This document shows positions 25,841-34,942 of a stretch of DNA of 64,000 nucleotides, in pieces (the first letter of the stretch is position 1; each line of letters starts with the position of its first letter). The position numbers were made by a program, and so were the translations under genes. A model generated the notes under the pieces. It was not told the origin of the DNA and did not search any database. It was given only the letters and a program-made list of their open reading frames with translations. Source of the DNA: Celeribacter arenosi (GTDB lineage: Bacteria > Pseudomonadota > Alphaproteobacteria > Rhodobacterales > Rhodobacteraceae); NCBI RefSeq assembly GCF_039539485.1, contig NZ_BAABDF010000001.1:216973-280972 (forward strand). The letters run 5' to 3'.

Positions 25841-27526
25841 ATGGCCGAGAGCAAACAAAGCTATCCGCAAAAAGCGCTGCGCGAGATCGTGACAGGGTTT
25901 TCGCAGACGCTATTGCTCATCCGGAATCGGGGTCCGAACCAGATCCAGTTCTGGTTTATTGCCTTGGCAATCGGGGTGGCTTCGGGTTTTTCGGCCCTCC
26001 TTTTTCGCAAAGGTATCAATGCACTACAGGCATTCCTTTACGGGACGGATGACGTTCGACAATTGCACAGTTTTGCCAGCGATCTGCCTTGGTACTGGAT
26101 TTTGATGCTGCCCATTCTGGGCGGGCTTGTGGTCGGGATCATTTTGAACTGGTTTACGCCCGACGGGCGCGTGCGCTCGGTCGCGGATGTGATTGAGGGG
26201 GCGGCGCTGAACGAGGGCCGGATGGAAAAACGTGCCGGCATTGCCTCAGCTTTCGCCTCCCTGATCACATTGTCGACCGGCGGGTCCACGGGGCGGGAGG
26301 GGCCGGTGGTTCACCTCGCGGGGGTAATTTCGAGTTGGGTGTCCAACCGTCTGCATGCAAACGGGGTCACGGGGCGCGATCTATTGGGCTGTGCAGTGGC
26401 GGCGGCAGTGTCCGCGTCCTTCAACGCGCCCATTGCTGGGGCGATCTTTGCGCTCGAGGTGGTGCTGCGCCATTTCGCGGTGCATGCCTTTGCGCCCATC
26501 GCCATCGCATCGGTCGCAGGGACGGTGATCAACCGGCTCGAGTTTGGCGATGTGACCGAATTCACGCTCGCCGCGGAGGGTGCGCTGTCGTTTTACGTCG
26601 AGTTGCCTGCTTTCGTTCTGCTCGGCCTGCTCTGCGGGTTCGTTGCCGTTTTGATGATGCGCGCGATTTTCATGGCCGATGATTTCGGGTCCTGGGTGCA
26701 GGAGCGGATCGGTTTGCCACCGGTGCTGCGTCCGGCCCTGACGGGGGCCATGCTCGGCCTGCTGGCCATCGGGTTTCCGCATATTATCGGCGTGGGGTAC
26801 GAAACAACTTCGGCGGCGCTAACCGGTTCTCTATTGCTGCGCGAAGCGGTGGTGTTCGCGTTTTTGAAAGTCGTCGCTGTCGCAATTACCATGGCAGGTC
26901 GCATGGGGGGCGGGGTGTTTTCACCGGCTCTCATGGTGGGCGCTTTGACGGGGTTGGCGTTCGGATTGGTCGCCACGGCGATTTTCCCCACAGTTTCAGG
27001 TACAGCCACGCTATATGCGCTCGCCGGGATGGGGGCCGTCGCGGCGGCGGTTCTCGGCGCGCCGATTTCAACAACGCTGATCGTGTTCGAGTTGACGGGG
27101 GACTGGCAAACAGGATTGGCAGTGATGGTGGCCGTGTCGCTCTCGACGGCGCTGTCATCGCGTCTCGTGGATCGGTCGTTTTTCCTGACGCTGCTGGAGC
27201 GGCGCGGGGTTCATTTGGCGGCAGGGCCACAGGCCTATCTATTGGCCACATTGCGGGTGCATGAATGCTATCGAAAACCAGACGCGCCACGTGCGGCGTC
27301 CGATGAAGCCTGCCGCGAGTTGATTTCCCAAGGCATCTACATTTCCCCCAACGCCACCCTTGAGCAGGCGATGCCATTGTTTGAAAAGAACAATTTCGTG
27401 TTTATTCCGGTGGTCACCCTGCGCGATGACGCGCAGCCGGAATTGCATGGCGCCCTGTTTCAGGTGGATGCGTTACGGGAATTCAACCGTGAACTCGCGG
27501 CGACTGCACAGGAAGAGCATTCGTAA
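25841..27526 (+). CDS. ClC-family chloride channel/transporter
   Basis: This polytopic ClC protein of 561 residues has about 10-12 hydrophobic helices. The signature GSTGREGPVVHLAG (about 148-161) carries the GREGP motif with gating glutamate E153, and GGGVFSPALMVGALTG corresponds to the third ion-pathway motif. A soluble C-terminal segment (about 480-561) contains what looks like one CBS-type module (YISPNATLEQAMPLFEKNNF). Whether it is a channel or a Cl-/H+ exchanger is not decided by sequence alone. It is divergent from the D-lactate dehydrogenase-like gene across a 99-nt gap. Confidence 0.93.
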   Translation: MAESKQSYPQKALREIVTGFSQTLLLIRNRGPNQIQFWFIALAIGVASGFSALLFRKGINALQAFLYGTDDVRQLHSFASDLPWYWILMLPILGGLVVGIILNWFTPDGRVRSVADVIEGAALNEGRMEKRAGIASAFASLITLSTGGSTGREGPVVHLAGVISSWVSNRLHANGVTGRDLLGCAVAAAVSASFNAPIAGAIFALEVVLRHFAVHAFAPIAIASVAGTVINRLEFGDVTEFTLAAEGALSFYVELPAFVLLGLLCGFVAVLMMRAIFMADDFGSWVQERIGLPPVLRPALTGAMLGLLAIGFPHIIGVGYETTSAALTGSLLLREAVVFAFLKVVAVAITMAGRMGGGVFSPALMVGALTGLAFGLVATAIFPTVSGTATLYALAGMGAVAAAVLGAPISTTLIVFELTGDWQTGLAVMVAVSLSTALSSRLVDRSFFLTLLERRGVHLAAGPQAYLLATLRVHECYRKPDAPRAASDEACRELISQGIYISPNATLEQAMPLFEKNNFVFIPVVTLRDDAQPELHGALFQVDALREFNRELAATAQEEHS

Positions 27527-27548
27527 TCAGGGCTCGCGAAGGCGTCGG

Positions 27549-27890
27549 TCAAATGCGTTCGACGGCGGCTTTTTGCGGGTAGAATGCGACGTGGTCCTTG
27601 ATGGCTGAAACGGCTTCCTTGGGGTCTTCATAGGACCAGCCAGCGTCTTCGATCACCACGGATTTTGTGTGGATCGAGTAGTATGTCGCGTTGCCTTTGA
27701 AGGGGCAGCTCGACACAGTGTCGGTCTGTTCGAGGAAAGCCATGGCGAGGTCTTCGCGCGGGAAATAGATGACGCTCGGGTAGTCCCCCTCGGTCAACTC
27801 CAGAGCGCGCGTGCTTTCGCCCAAAACGGCGCCGCCAGCCCGCACAACCCAAGTCCCATCAGCCTCACGTATCGTGATGTGCTCTGCCAT
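27549..27890 (-). CDS. DUF427 domain protein
   Basis: This small cytoplasmic protein of 113 residues covers one DUF427 domain. It contains the typical segments PSVIYFPREDLAMAFLE, SSCPFKGNATYYSI and AWSYEDP-like GWSYEDPKEAV, ending near VAFYP. The biochemical role of the family is unknown. GAGGAGAG lies upstream of ATG 27890; the frame continues five codons further to 27905. It is convergent with the ClC gene and upstream of nothing obviously related. Confidence 0.9.
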   Translation of the reverse strand: MAEHITIREADGTWVVRAGGAVLGESTRALELTEGDYPSVIYFPREDLAMAFLEQTDTVSSCPFKGNATYYSIHTKSVVIEDAGWSYEDPKEAVSAIKDHVAFYPQKAAVERI

Positions 27891-27962
27891 GTTCGCTCTC
27901 CTCATTCCGTCAGCTCGCGCAACCTATCAATGAATGTGTGACAAGGCTATGTCACAAATATC

Positions 27963-29744
27963 CTAGAGGGGGGCGACGGCTTCGCGCAGCCACGCGCGGG
28001 CATCGTCGGAAAGGCGAGGGGAGATTCTGTCCCACACCAAGGCGTGGTATTCGTCGATCCAATCACGCTCCCATGGTGCGAGAGCATCCGGATGGATCAG
28101 ATTGCGGTCGATGGGCACGAAGGTCAGTGTCTCGAACTCGAACATCTCGCGCTTGTCCGACCCAGGCGGCATTTGGGCAGGTTGAACCACGATCAGGTTT
28201 TCAATGCGAATGCCAAACGCGCCTTCGCGGTAATATCCGGGCTCGTTGGAGAGGATCATCCCCTCTTCGAGCGCCACATCCGAAACGCGTGATAGCCGCT
28301 GCGGGCCCTCGTGCACGGATAGGTAAGCGCCCACACCGTGGCCTGTCCCGTGGTCATAGTCTCGCCCCTGACGCCAGAGGGCGGATCGGGCCAAGGCATC
28401 CAGATGCGCGCCTGTGATCCCTTTGGGGAAACGTGCCGCCGAGATGGCAATCATGCCCTGCAGGACGGCGGTGAAAGCTTCGCGTTCATCCGCGCCAATA
28501 TCGCCCAAGGCGACGGTGCGGGTAATATCCGTGGTCCCGTCGACATATTGTCCGCCGCTGTCGATGAGGAGCAATTCACCCTCTGCAAGGGGGCGATTGG
28601 TTTCTTCGCTCACGCGGTAATGGACAATCGCGCCATTCGGGCCAGAGCCGCAGATCGTTTCAAACGAAATGTCCTTGAGCGCGTTGGTCGCGCGCCGGAA
28701 TCCTTCGAGTTTTTTGACCACGTCGATCTCGGACAGTGTTTCGACAGCCTGATCGGAGAGCCATGCCAGAAACTCGACCATGGCCGCGCCGTCGCGCAAA
28801 TGCGCTTCGCGGGTGCCTTCGATTTCCTGCGGTGTTTTGCGGGCTTTTGGCAGTTGACACGGATCGGTGCCCTCAACCACGTCGGCTTTTGTGAGCAGAC
28901 TTACCACCGCATGTGGGGCGCTGGCCGGATCGACCAGAACGCGACCCTCAAGGGCGGAGAGGGCTTCGGCCAGGGCGGCATCATCGTAGATTGAAATTCG
29001 AGGGTCCTCGGGGAGGTCCGCGAATTTGGCCGGATTTGCGAAAAGGGACAGTTTGTCCTCCGCGGGAATGATCGCGAATGCCTGCACGACCGGTGTATGC
29101 GCGATGTCGCTGCCGCGGATGTTGAGCAACCACGATATGGAATCGGGCAGGGTCAGGACCGCCGCGTCGGCACCGGATTTTTTGAGGCTCTCGCGAATTT
29201 CATCCAGTTTGTCATCGGAGGTGCGCCCTGTGAATTTGACCGATTGGGCGACCGCCAATGCGGCTGGCGGGGCGGGGCGGTCGGCCCATATCCGGTCCAC
29301 GAGGTTCGCGCCTGCGACCAGTTCCGCGTCCGTGTCGGTCAATGCTTTGCGGATCGCGCGGATCTCGGCCACCGTGTGCAACCATGGGTCAAAACCGATC
29401 CGGCGGGCCTCAGTCTTTTTGAGCCAGTCGACGGGTTTGGTTGCGGGCCAGTCGATGAATTCGAACAGGGCGGGGTCACACTGCGCGCGCACTTGGACGG
29501 TGTAGCGACCGTCGGTGAATAGGGCGGCCTGCGAGAGGCCGATGACTGCGCTGCCTGCGGAGCCGGTGAACCCTGTTAGCCACGCCAGACGGTCATCGCA
29601 ATCGGCGACCGTTTCGCCCTGATGGGCATCCGCGCGCGGAACGAGGTAGGCGTCGAGACCAGCTTGGGCCATTTCAGCGCGCAGGGCAGTGACGCGGGGG
29701 GCGGCTTGGTCGGGGCGGCTCGTGACGTTGAAGCTTTGAAACAT
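27963..29744 (-). CDS. Xaa-Pro aminopeptidase (M24B family)
   Basis: This metallopeptidase of 593 residues removes N-terminal residues before proline. Two N-terminal creatinase-like domains are followed by the pita-bread catalytic domain. Metal ligands are visible in LLIDSGGQYVDGTTDITRT (two Asp), GTGHGVGAYLSVHEGPQ (His) and ILSNEPGYY with GIRIENL (two Glu). The long three-domain form resembles eukaryotic APP1 rather than the 440-residue E. coli PepP. It follows cobT on the minus strand after 65 nt. Confidence 0.94.
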   Translation of the reverse strand: MFQSFNVTSRPDQAAPRVTALRAEMAQAGLDAYLVPRADAHQGETVADCDDRLAWLTGFTGSAGSAVIGLSQAALFTDGRYTVQVRAQCDPALFEFIDWPATKPVDWLKKTEARRIGFDPWLHTVAEIRAIRKALTDTDAELVAGANLVDRIWADRPAPPAALAVAQSVKFTGRTSDDKLDEIRESLKKSGADAAVLTLPDSISWLLNIRGSDIAHTPVVQAFAIIPAEDKLSLFANPAKFADLPEDPRISIYDDAALAEALSALEGRVLVDPASAPHAVVSLLTKADVVEGTDPCQLPKARKTPQEIEGTREAHLRDGAAMVEFLAWLSDQAVETLSEIDVVKKLEGFRRATNALKDISFETICGSGPNGAIVHYRVSEETNRPLAEGELLLIDSGGQYVDGTTDITRTVALGDIGADEREAFTAVLQGMIAISAARFPKGITGAHLDALARSALWRQGRDYDHGTGHGVGAYLSVHEGPQRLSRVSDVALEEGMILSNEPGYYREGAFGIRIENLIVVQPAQMPPGSDKREMFEFETLTFVPIDRNLIHPDALAPWERDWIDEYHALVWDRISPRLSDDARAWLREAVAPL

Positions 29745-29809
29745 CGCTCAAACCTTTGGTTTTGCATAAAGAATTTTAATCCGGATCGCCGGCGCGCGGT
29801 CAATCCGGT

Positions 29810-31684
29810 TCACGAGGCGCGGCGAATGCCCATGAAGCGGGCGCGCGCGCGCGGATCGCTGTCAAACAGGGCCGCGAGTTGTTCGGTCATCGCGCCGGCC
29901 AGTTGTTCGACGTCGGTAATCGTCACGGCGCGTTCGTAGTAGCGCGTCACATCATGACCGATCCCGATCGCGAGCAGTTCGACCTGTTTGCGCTTTTCGA
30001 CCAACTCGATCACGTCGCGCAGGTGTTTTTCAAGCGTGTTCGCGGGGTTGACCGACAGCGTGGAGTCATCGACCGGCGCACCATCCGAAATCACCATCAT
30101 GATTTTGCGGGCTTCCGACCGTGCGAGCATCCGTTTGTGCGCCCACTCAAGCGCTTCACCGTCGATGTTTTCTTTGAGCAGGCCTTCTTTCATCATCAAC
30201 CCGAGGTTCGCGCGGGTGCGGCGCATAGGTGCGTCGGCGGATTTGTAAACGATGTGGCGCAGATCATTCAGTCGACCCGGCGCGTGCGGGCGTCCCGCAG
30301 CGAGCCAGTCTTCTCGACTTTGTCCGCCTTTCCAAGCGCGGGTGGTGAAGCCGAGAATTTCGACTTTTACCGAGCAGCGTTCGAGTGTGCGTGCGAGAAC
30401 ATCCGCACAGATTGCGGCAATGGAAATCGGGCGACCACGCATCGAGCCGGAGTTGTCGAGCAGCAGTGTGACGACGGTATCGCGAAATTCGGTGTCCTTT
30501 TCGACCTTGAAGGAGAGGGGCGTGGTCGGGTTTGCCACGACCCGTGCGAGGCGCCCTGCGTCCAGAATGCCCTCTTCGCGATCGAACTCCCACGACCGGC
30601 TTTGCTGTGCCTGAAGGCGGCGTTGGAGTTTGTTGGCGAGGCGCGACACCGCACCTTTGAGTGGTTCAAGTTGTTGGTCGAGATAGGCGCGCAGGCGCTC
30701 CAACTCCGCAGGCTCCGCGAGGTCTTCGGCCAAGACTTCTTCATCGTATTGCGTTGTAAAGACTTGGTAATCCGGATCAGCCTCGGAATGCGGCATGGGC
30801 TGGGGCGGCTCCATTTCCGCCTCGTCCTGGGGCAGCTCTACTTCCTCGGAAAACTCTTCGTCGGCAAGGTCATCAGAGGAGACCGTGGCCTCCTGCATGT
30901 CCTGTTGCTCTTCGGTGCTATCCTCGGGTGAAGCGTCGGTTTCGGAATCCTGTTCCTGCTCTTCGCCTGTGGAATCTGGGTCTTCTTCTTCCTGTTCCGT
31001 CTCGGCGTTCTGGTCTTCTTCGGGGTCGGTCTGGTCGGGATCATCGCCCAATTGGTCGCCGTACCCGAGTTCTTCGATGACGCGGCGCGCGAGGCGGGCG
31101 AAGGCTTTTTGATCTTCCAGTGCGGAGTCGATGTCGTCGAAGGTGCCTTCGGTCTGGCCCTCGATAAAATCCTGCCAGAGCGACATGATATTGTCCGCGC
31201 CTGCGGGGAGATCGCGACCCGTCGCCTTGTGGCGCAGATAGTAGCCCATCGCCTGTGCGAGCGGGGCGTCTTCGGTTTTGGTCACACCGTCATACCCACG
31301 GCGCGCGGCATCGTTTCCGATTTTGGCGTCGATGTTTCCGGCGGTTCCGGGCATGTGGCGGGCACCCACGGCCTCGCAGCGCGCGGTTTCCAAGGCATCG
31401 TAGATGTCAAAAGCCATTTGGCCGGAAGGGGCGTAGCGGGTGAAGGTTTTGTTGTCGTGGAAGCGGTGGCGCAGCGCGAGCGCATCAGCGGTCCCGCGCG
31501 CGATCAGCACCTCTTCCTTCGTCAAGCGGCGCGAAACCTGTGGCAGGCGTAGGGTGTCGCCCGACAGGCCTGCGGGGTCCATAGAATAGGTGACCGACAA
31601 CTCGGGGTCGTGGGCCATCACTTTGGTGGCTTCGGCGAGCGCTTTTTTGAACGGATCGGCCGCGTTATCTGTGGGCTTGGTCAT
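29810..31684 (-). CDS. cobT: aerobic cobaltochelatase subunit CobT
   Basis: This is a subunit of the CobNST complex that inserts cobalt into hydrogenobyrinic acid a,c-diamide in aerobic B12 synthesis. Of its 624 residues, positions 210-300 are a highly acidic, Glu/Asp/Gln-rich stretch. The C-terminal von Willebrand A domain carries the MIDAS motif DNSGSM (410-415). This acidic-linker-plus-vWA layout is diagnostic. The partner AAA ATPase cobS is at 33769 on the same strand, separated by three genes of which one is divergent. cobN is not in the window. Confidence 0.95.
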   Translation of the reverse strand: MTKPTDNAADPFKKALAEATKVMAHDPELSVTYSMDPAGLSGDTLRLPQVSRRLTKEEVLIARGTADALALRHRFHDNKTFTRYAPSGQMAFDIYDALETARCEAVGARHMPGTAGNIDAKIGNDAARRGYDGVTKTEDAPLAQAMGYYLRHKATGRDLPAGADNIMSLWQDFIEGQTEGTFDDIDSALEDQKAFARLARRVIEELGYGDQLGDDPDQTDPEEDQNAETEQEEEDPDSTGEEQEQDSETDASPEDSTEEQQDMQEATVSSDDLADEEFSEEVELPQDEAEMEPPQPMPHSEADPDYQVFTTQYDEEVLAEDLAEPAELERLRAYLDQQLEPLKGAVSRLANKLQRRLQAQQSRSWEFDREEGILDAGRLARVVANPTTPLSFKVEKDTEFRDTVVTLLLDNSGSMRGRPISIAAICADVLARTLERCSVKVEILGFTTRAWKGGQSREDWLAAGRPHAPGRLNDLRHIVYKSADAPMRRTRANLGLMMKEGLLKENIDGEALEWAHKRMLARSEARKIMMVISDGAPVDDSTLSVNPANTLEKHLRDVIELVEKRKQVELLAIGIGHDVTRYYERAVTITDVEQLAGAMTEQLAALFDSDPRARARFMGIRRAS

Positions 31685-31748
31685 AGCCGAGTTAAACCAT
31701 GCAGGGATGGGGCGAGCAAGGGGAAGCGAGGGCGCACATGAATTGCGC

Positions 31749-31788
31749 TTGTGTGCACATATGTTGCTGTTGCGATTTGGTTGTGTGC
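31749..31788 (+). promoter_or_regulatory. direct repeat in the cobT / FMN-reductase divergent interval
   Basis: TTGTGTGC occurs at 31749-31756 and again at 31781-31788, 32 bp apart start to start (about three helical turns). The first copy is part of the palindrome TGTGCACA. This may be an operator for the divergent cobT and flavin reductase genes; no regulator is identified. Confidence 0.3.
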
Positions 31789-31830
31789 GTAGATATTTGG
31801 GATAGCACCCATTTACGAACAGGAGAGACC

Positions 31831-32436
31831 ATGTCTACGCCTAAAATTGCAATCATCATCGGCTCCACACGGGAAACCCGTTTCGCCGATAAGCCCGCCG
31901 CATGGCTGATCGAAAAAGCAAAAGAGTTGCGCAGTGATCTCGACTTTGACTTGGTCGATCTGCGCGATTTCGACCTGCCGCTGTTTGACGAGCCTGCCTC
32001 CAATCTTTGGATGCCATCGCAGGACCCCAAAGCCGTCGCATGGCAGGAAAAGATCGCCCAGTACGATGGCTTCATTTTCCTCGTGGCGGAATACAATCAC
32101 TCGATCACCGGCGCCCTGAAAAACGCGCTCGATCAGGCCTATAAAGAGTGGACCAAAAAGCCGATGACTGCTTTTGCCTACGGGTCCATGGGCGGCGCAC
32201 GCGCTCTGGAACATCTGCGCGCCATCGCGGTTGAACTTCAAATGGTGCCCGTGCGCAGTGCGTTGCATCTCGGCGGGCGAGACTTTTTCGCCGTGCATCC
32301 CATGGGTGGCAATGCGCCATTGTCCACCGTGGAAGATGCGTTGGTCCCTTCGTTGACCGGCATGTTGGAAGACTTTTCGTGGTGGGTCAAAGCGACCTCT
32401 GCTGCACGGGCGTCTGACGCGGCAAAAGCGGCCTGA
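31831..32436 (+). CDS. NAD(P)H-dependent FMN reductase family flavoprotein
   Basis: This flavodoxin-fold protein of 201 residues belongs to the NADPH-dependent FMN reductase family. The N-terminal phosphate-binding loop is IIIGSTRETRF (about 8-18), and EYNHSITGALKNALDQAYKEW is the family motif near the flavin. AGGAGAGACC lies upstream of ATG 31831, which fixes the start; the frame itself is open from 31699. It is divergent from cobT and lies between cobT and cobS. It may be a quinone or chromate-type reductase. A specific role in cobalt reduction is only a possibility suggested by location. Confidence 0.88.
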   Translation: MSTPKIAIIIGSTRETRFADKPAAWLIEKAKELRSDLDFDLVDLRDFDLPLFDEPASNLWMPSQDPKAVAWQEKIAQYDGFIFLVAEYNHSITGALKNALDQAYKEWTKKPMTAFAYGSMGGARALEHLRAIAVELQMVPVRSALHLGGRDFFAVHPMGGNAPLSTVEDALVPSLTGMLEDFSWWVKATSAARASDAAKAA

Positions 32437-32581
32437 TCCAAAGGCCCATGGTTTCGCCGGACCCGAAAAGATGTGCGGCGAAGCAACGACCAGCGCGGCT
32501 CATACGGCGTGTTTCCAGTAGACGTGTCGTTTGGGCTGCGCTCTCGCCAGCTCTCTAGCCGGGGCAGCCTCGGCGTGACAT

Positions 32582-32971
32582 TCAGCTAAGGATCAAGGAC
32601 AGGCAGGTCCCGATTTCAGCCGTTGCGCGACGGTGCGCATGGAGCGCAATCTCGGAATTCGGTGAAAAGTGCGCGCGCGTCAAAAGGGCAGAATGGGCCA
32701 TCTTCGCCGATATGCGAAGGTGCATCACGTCCGGTTTTCGATCGGGGTCCATGACGGATTCCAACAGGGTGACCATTGCGGAGCGCTGCGCCACTGTGCG
32801 GTCGGACGCGGGGTCGGAGATCAGCCATTGGAATTCCATTTGGGCGGACAGGCGGCCTGCGCAATAGGCAAACTCGCGCGTGAGCGGGTCGAAAGGTCGG
32901 GCTTCGACCGCCGTGCCAAAGGTGGAAAGCATCGCGATTGCCGCCACATAGAAAGTTTTTAGACCGCCCAT
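32582..32971 (-). CDS. small secreted protein of unknown function
   Basis: I do not recognise this 129-residue protein. It begins with a signal peptide (hydrophobic about 6-20, cleavage near VEA-RPF). The mature part of about 105 residues is mostly helical in character, with one cysteine near each end (AYCAGRLSAQ and GTCLSLIL) that could form a disulfide. It lies 117 nt downstream of the racemase-like gene on the same strand and may be cotranscribed with cobS. Its start codon is inside a perfect hairpin and no Shine-Dalgarno is visible. Homologues in related bacteria would be expected but are not proven here. Confidence 0.7.
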   Translation of the reverse strand: MGGLKTFYVAAIAMLSTFGTAVEARPFDPLTREFAYCAGRLSAQMEFQWLISDPASDRTVAQRSAMVTLLESVMDPDRKPDVMHLRISAKMAHSALLTRAHFSPNSEIALHAHRRATAEIGTCLSLILS

Positions 32972-32988
32972 AAAGTAAACTTTATGGG
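32967..32988 (-). promoter_or_regulatory. perfect inverted repeat covering a start codon
   Basis: Nine-base arms CCCATAAAG and CTTTATGGG flank a 4-nt spacer. On the minus strand the ATG of the small secreted protein (32971-32969) lies in the 3' arm, so in mRNA the start codon would be paired. It may be a translational switch or a DNA operator. Confidence 0.5.
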
Positions 32989-33088
32989 TAAAAAGCTGAT
33001 AGTCAATTAATCAAAATGAAAACTTTCGCCGCACGTGCAAAAGATATGTAAACACGCATCCGTTCATTTTCAGTTGCAAAACAGCGCC

Positions 33089-33769
33089 TTAAACGGGTTG
33101 CGCACCTGTGGCGATCCGCGCGAGTAGATCCACGTGAATATCCAGCGCATCAATCACGCGATAGCCCACGTCGAGATCACAGAACGCCAGATTGAGGTCG
33201 GTCCCTGCCAACACAATCGCCTGCGCACCCTGTTCCTCAACCATCCTACGTCCGGCATCGATCAGGAGCGCACGCTGATCGGCTGAGCACGCTCCCCGCA
33301 CCGCGATGTCCTGATAGGTTTGGCCCAGCGTTTCGATGTCATCGTCGCGCACAACGGCCTCGGTTTGGTGTAGTTGGCCGTAGAGGCGTGATCGCATGAC
33401 CCCACGCGTTCCGAGCAACCCGACACGTTTAATACCGGCGGCGACAAAATGGTCATCCAACGGGGCCACACCGGACACCAACGGCAAAGCTGAAATCGCG
33501 GCGAGTTCGTCAAAACAGTAGTGCCCGCCAAGCGAGGTGAGGGCCGCAACGTCGCACCCCGCGCCCTTTAGTTCGTCAATCTGGGCTGCGAAGATGTCGG
33601 CCTGGGGTTGGCGGATGTCGGCCAAATTGTTGCGGATCAACGTATTGATATCGCCATGCGAGATGGTCAGGCGAAGCGTGCCGCCGCGCATTTCCACCGC
33701 TTTCACGAGCCGCTGATAATAGACCACCGTCGCCGCAACGCCGATGCCGCCGATCAGGCCGATATGCAT
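33089..33769 (-). CDS. aspartate/glutamate racemase-like protein lacking both catalytic cysteines
   Basis: This protein of 226 residues has the Asp/Glu racemase fold: an N-terminal GLIGGIGVAATVVYY, the first active-site region at ALTSLGGH (76-83) and the second at LAGTDL (187-192). In active PLP-independent racemases these read like CNTAH and GCTEL. Here the aligned positions appear to be Ser79 and Gly189, so neither catalytic Cys is in place. Cys85 lies two residues after His83. It is translationally coupled to cobS (TGATG). It may be a lyase-like or non-catalytic homologue; function is unknown. Confidence 0.8.
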   Translation of the reverse strand: MHIGLIGGIGVAATVVYYQRLVKAVEMRGGTLRLTISHGDINTLIRNNLADIRQPQADIFAAQIDELKGAGCDVAALTSLGGHYCFDELAAISALPLVSGVAPLDDHFVAAGIKRVGLLGTRGVMRSRLYGQLHQTEAVVRDDDIETLGQTYQDIAVRGACSADQRALLIDAGRRMVEEQGAQAIVLAGTDLNLAFCDLDVGYRVIDALDIHVDLLARIATGAQPV

Positions 33770-34737
33770 CAGCTTGCGATCGACGCGGCGCTTTCGGGGA
33801 GCTCTTCGTCAAAGCAACGCTGGTAGAATTCCGCCACCGTCTGGCGTTCGAGTTCGTCGCATTTGTTGAGGAACGTCAGGCGGAAGGCATAGCCGATATC
33901 GCGGAATATTTCGGCATTCTGCGCCCATGTGATGACGGTCCGTGGCGACATGACGGTCGACAATTCGCCGTTCATGAAGGCAGTGCGCGTCAACTCGGCC
34001 ACGGTGACCATCTGGCTGATCTGTTTGCGGCCTTTTTCGGTGTTGTAGTGCGGGCACTTCGACAGGACGATTGCGGCTTCGGCATCGTGTTTGAGGTAGT
34101 TCAACGTCGCCACGAGGGACCAGCGGTCCATCTGTGCCTGGTTGATCTGCTGGGTGCCGTGATAGAGACCGGTCGTGTCACCCAGACCCACAGTGTTCGC
34201 CGTCGCGAAGAGGCGGAAACAGGGGTGGGGCGTGATGATTTCGTTCTGGTCGAGCAGGGTCAGTTTGCCGTCATGCTCCAGCACACGCTGGATCACGAAC
34301 ATAACGTCCGCGCGGCCGGCGTCGTATTCGTCGAACACGATGGCCACGGGATTGCGCAGCGCCCAAGGCAGAATGCCTTCGTGGAATTCGGTGACCTGTT
34401 TGCCGTCGCGCAGTTTGATCGCATCTTTCCCGATGAGATCGATCCGGCTGATGTGGCTGTCGAGGTTGACGCGCACAGCCGGCCAGTTCAGGCGTGCCGC
34501 GACCTGTTCGATATGGGTGGATTTGCCCGTGCCGTGGTAGCCCTGCACCATAACGCGACGGTTGTGGGAAAAGCCTGCCAGAATGGCCAGCGTCGTATCG
34601 GGATCGAATTTATAGGTCGAGTCGATGTCAGGCACGCGGTCCGTGCGGTCTGCAAAAGCTTTGACCTGCATATCGGTGTCGATGCCAAAGGTATCGCGCA
34701 CTGAGATGGTTTCGGTGGGTTTATCGCTCGCGTTCAT
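33769..34737 (-). CDS. cobS: aerobic cobaltochelatase subunit CobS
   Basis: This AAA+ ATPase of 322 residues drives cobalt insertion together with CobT and CobN. Walker A is GYHGTGKST (66-74), and the Walker B region is IVFDEYDAGRADVMF. The segment FATANTVGLGDTTGLYHGTQ is a family hallmark. A dnaJ-like gene and bolA lie about 2 kb upstream, a neighbourhood shared with other Rhodobacterales and Rhizobiales. The TGA overlaps the start of the racemase-like gene. I saw no cobalamin-riboswitch B12 box upstream. Confidence 0.95.
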   Translation of the reverse strand: MNASDKPTETISVRDTFGIDTDMQVKAFADRTDRVPDIDSTYKFDPDTTLAILAGFSHNRRVMVQGYHGTGKSTHIEQVAARLNWPAVRVNLDSHISRIDLIGKDAIKLRDGKQVTEFHEGILPWALRNPVAIVFDEYDAGRADVMFVIQRVLEHDGKLTLLDQNEIITPHPCFRLFATANTVGLGDTTGLYHGTQQINQAQMDRWSLVATLNYLKHDAEAAIVLSKCPHYNTEKGRKQISQMVTVAELTRTAFMNGELSTVMSPRTVITWAQNAEIFRDIGYAFRLTFLNKCDELERQTVAEFYQRCFDEELPESAASIAS

Positions 34738-34942
34738 GGTCTCTTCCGCCTCTGCCTTATCTCGCTTGGACTTCGTGCCTCATATCATTGGGGGGTGCAA
34801 GGGGGCGAGCCCGCCAATCGGTCCCCATCGAGGTCGCGGGTCTGTGAGATGTTGTGATCGCGAAACGGTGGTCCGTCTTCGGCTGGCTCCCGTAGCTCTT
34901 ATATCCTCGGCACTGGGTCGGGGCAGATGTAGGAGTTTTCCA

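Noticed and set aside
34738..34942. Possible cobalamin riboswitch upstream of cobS
   Set aside because: I looked for a B12-box-like element in the divergent interval and saw none; no convincing multi-stem leader is visible.
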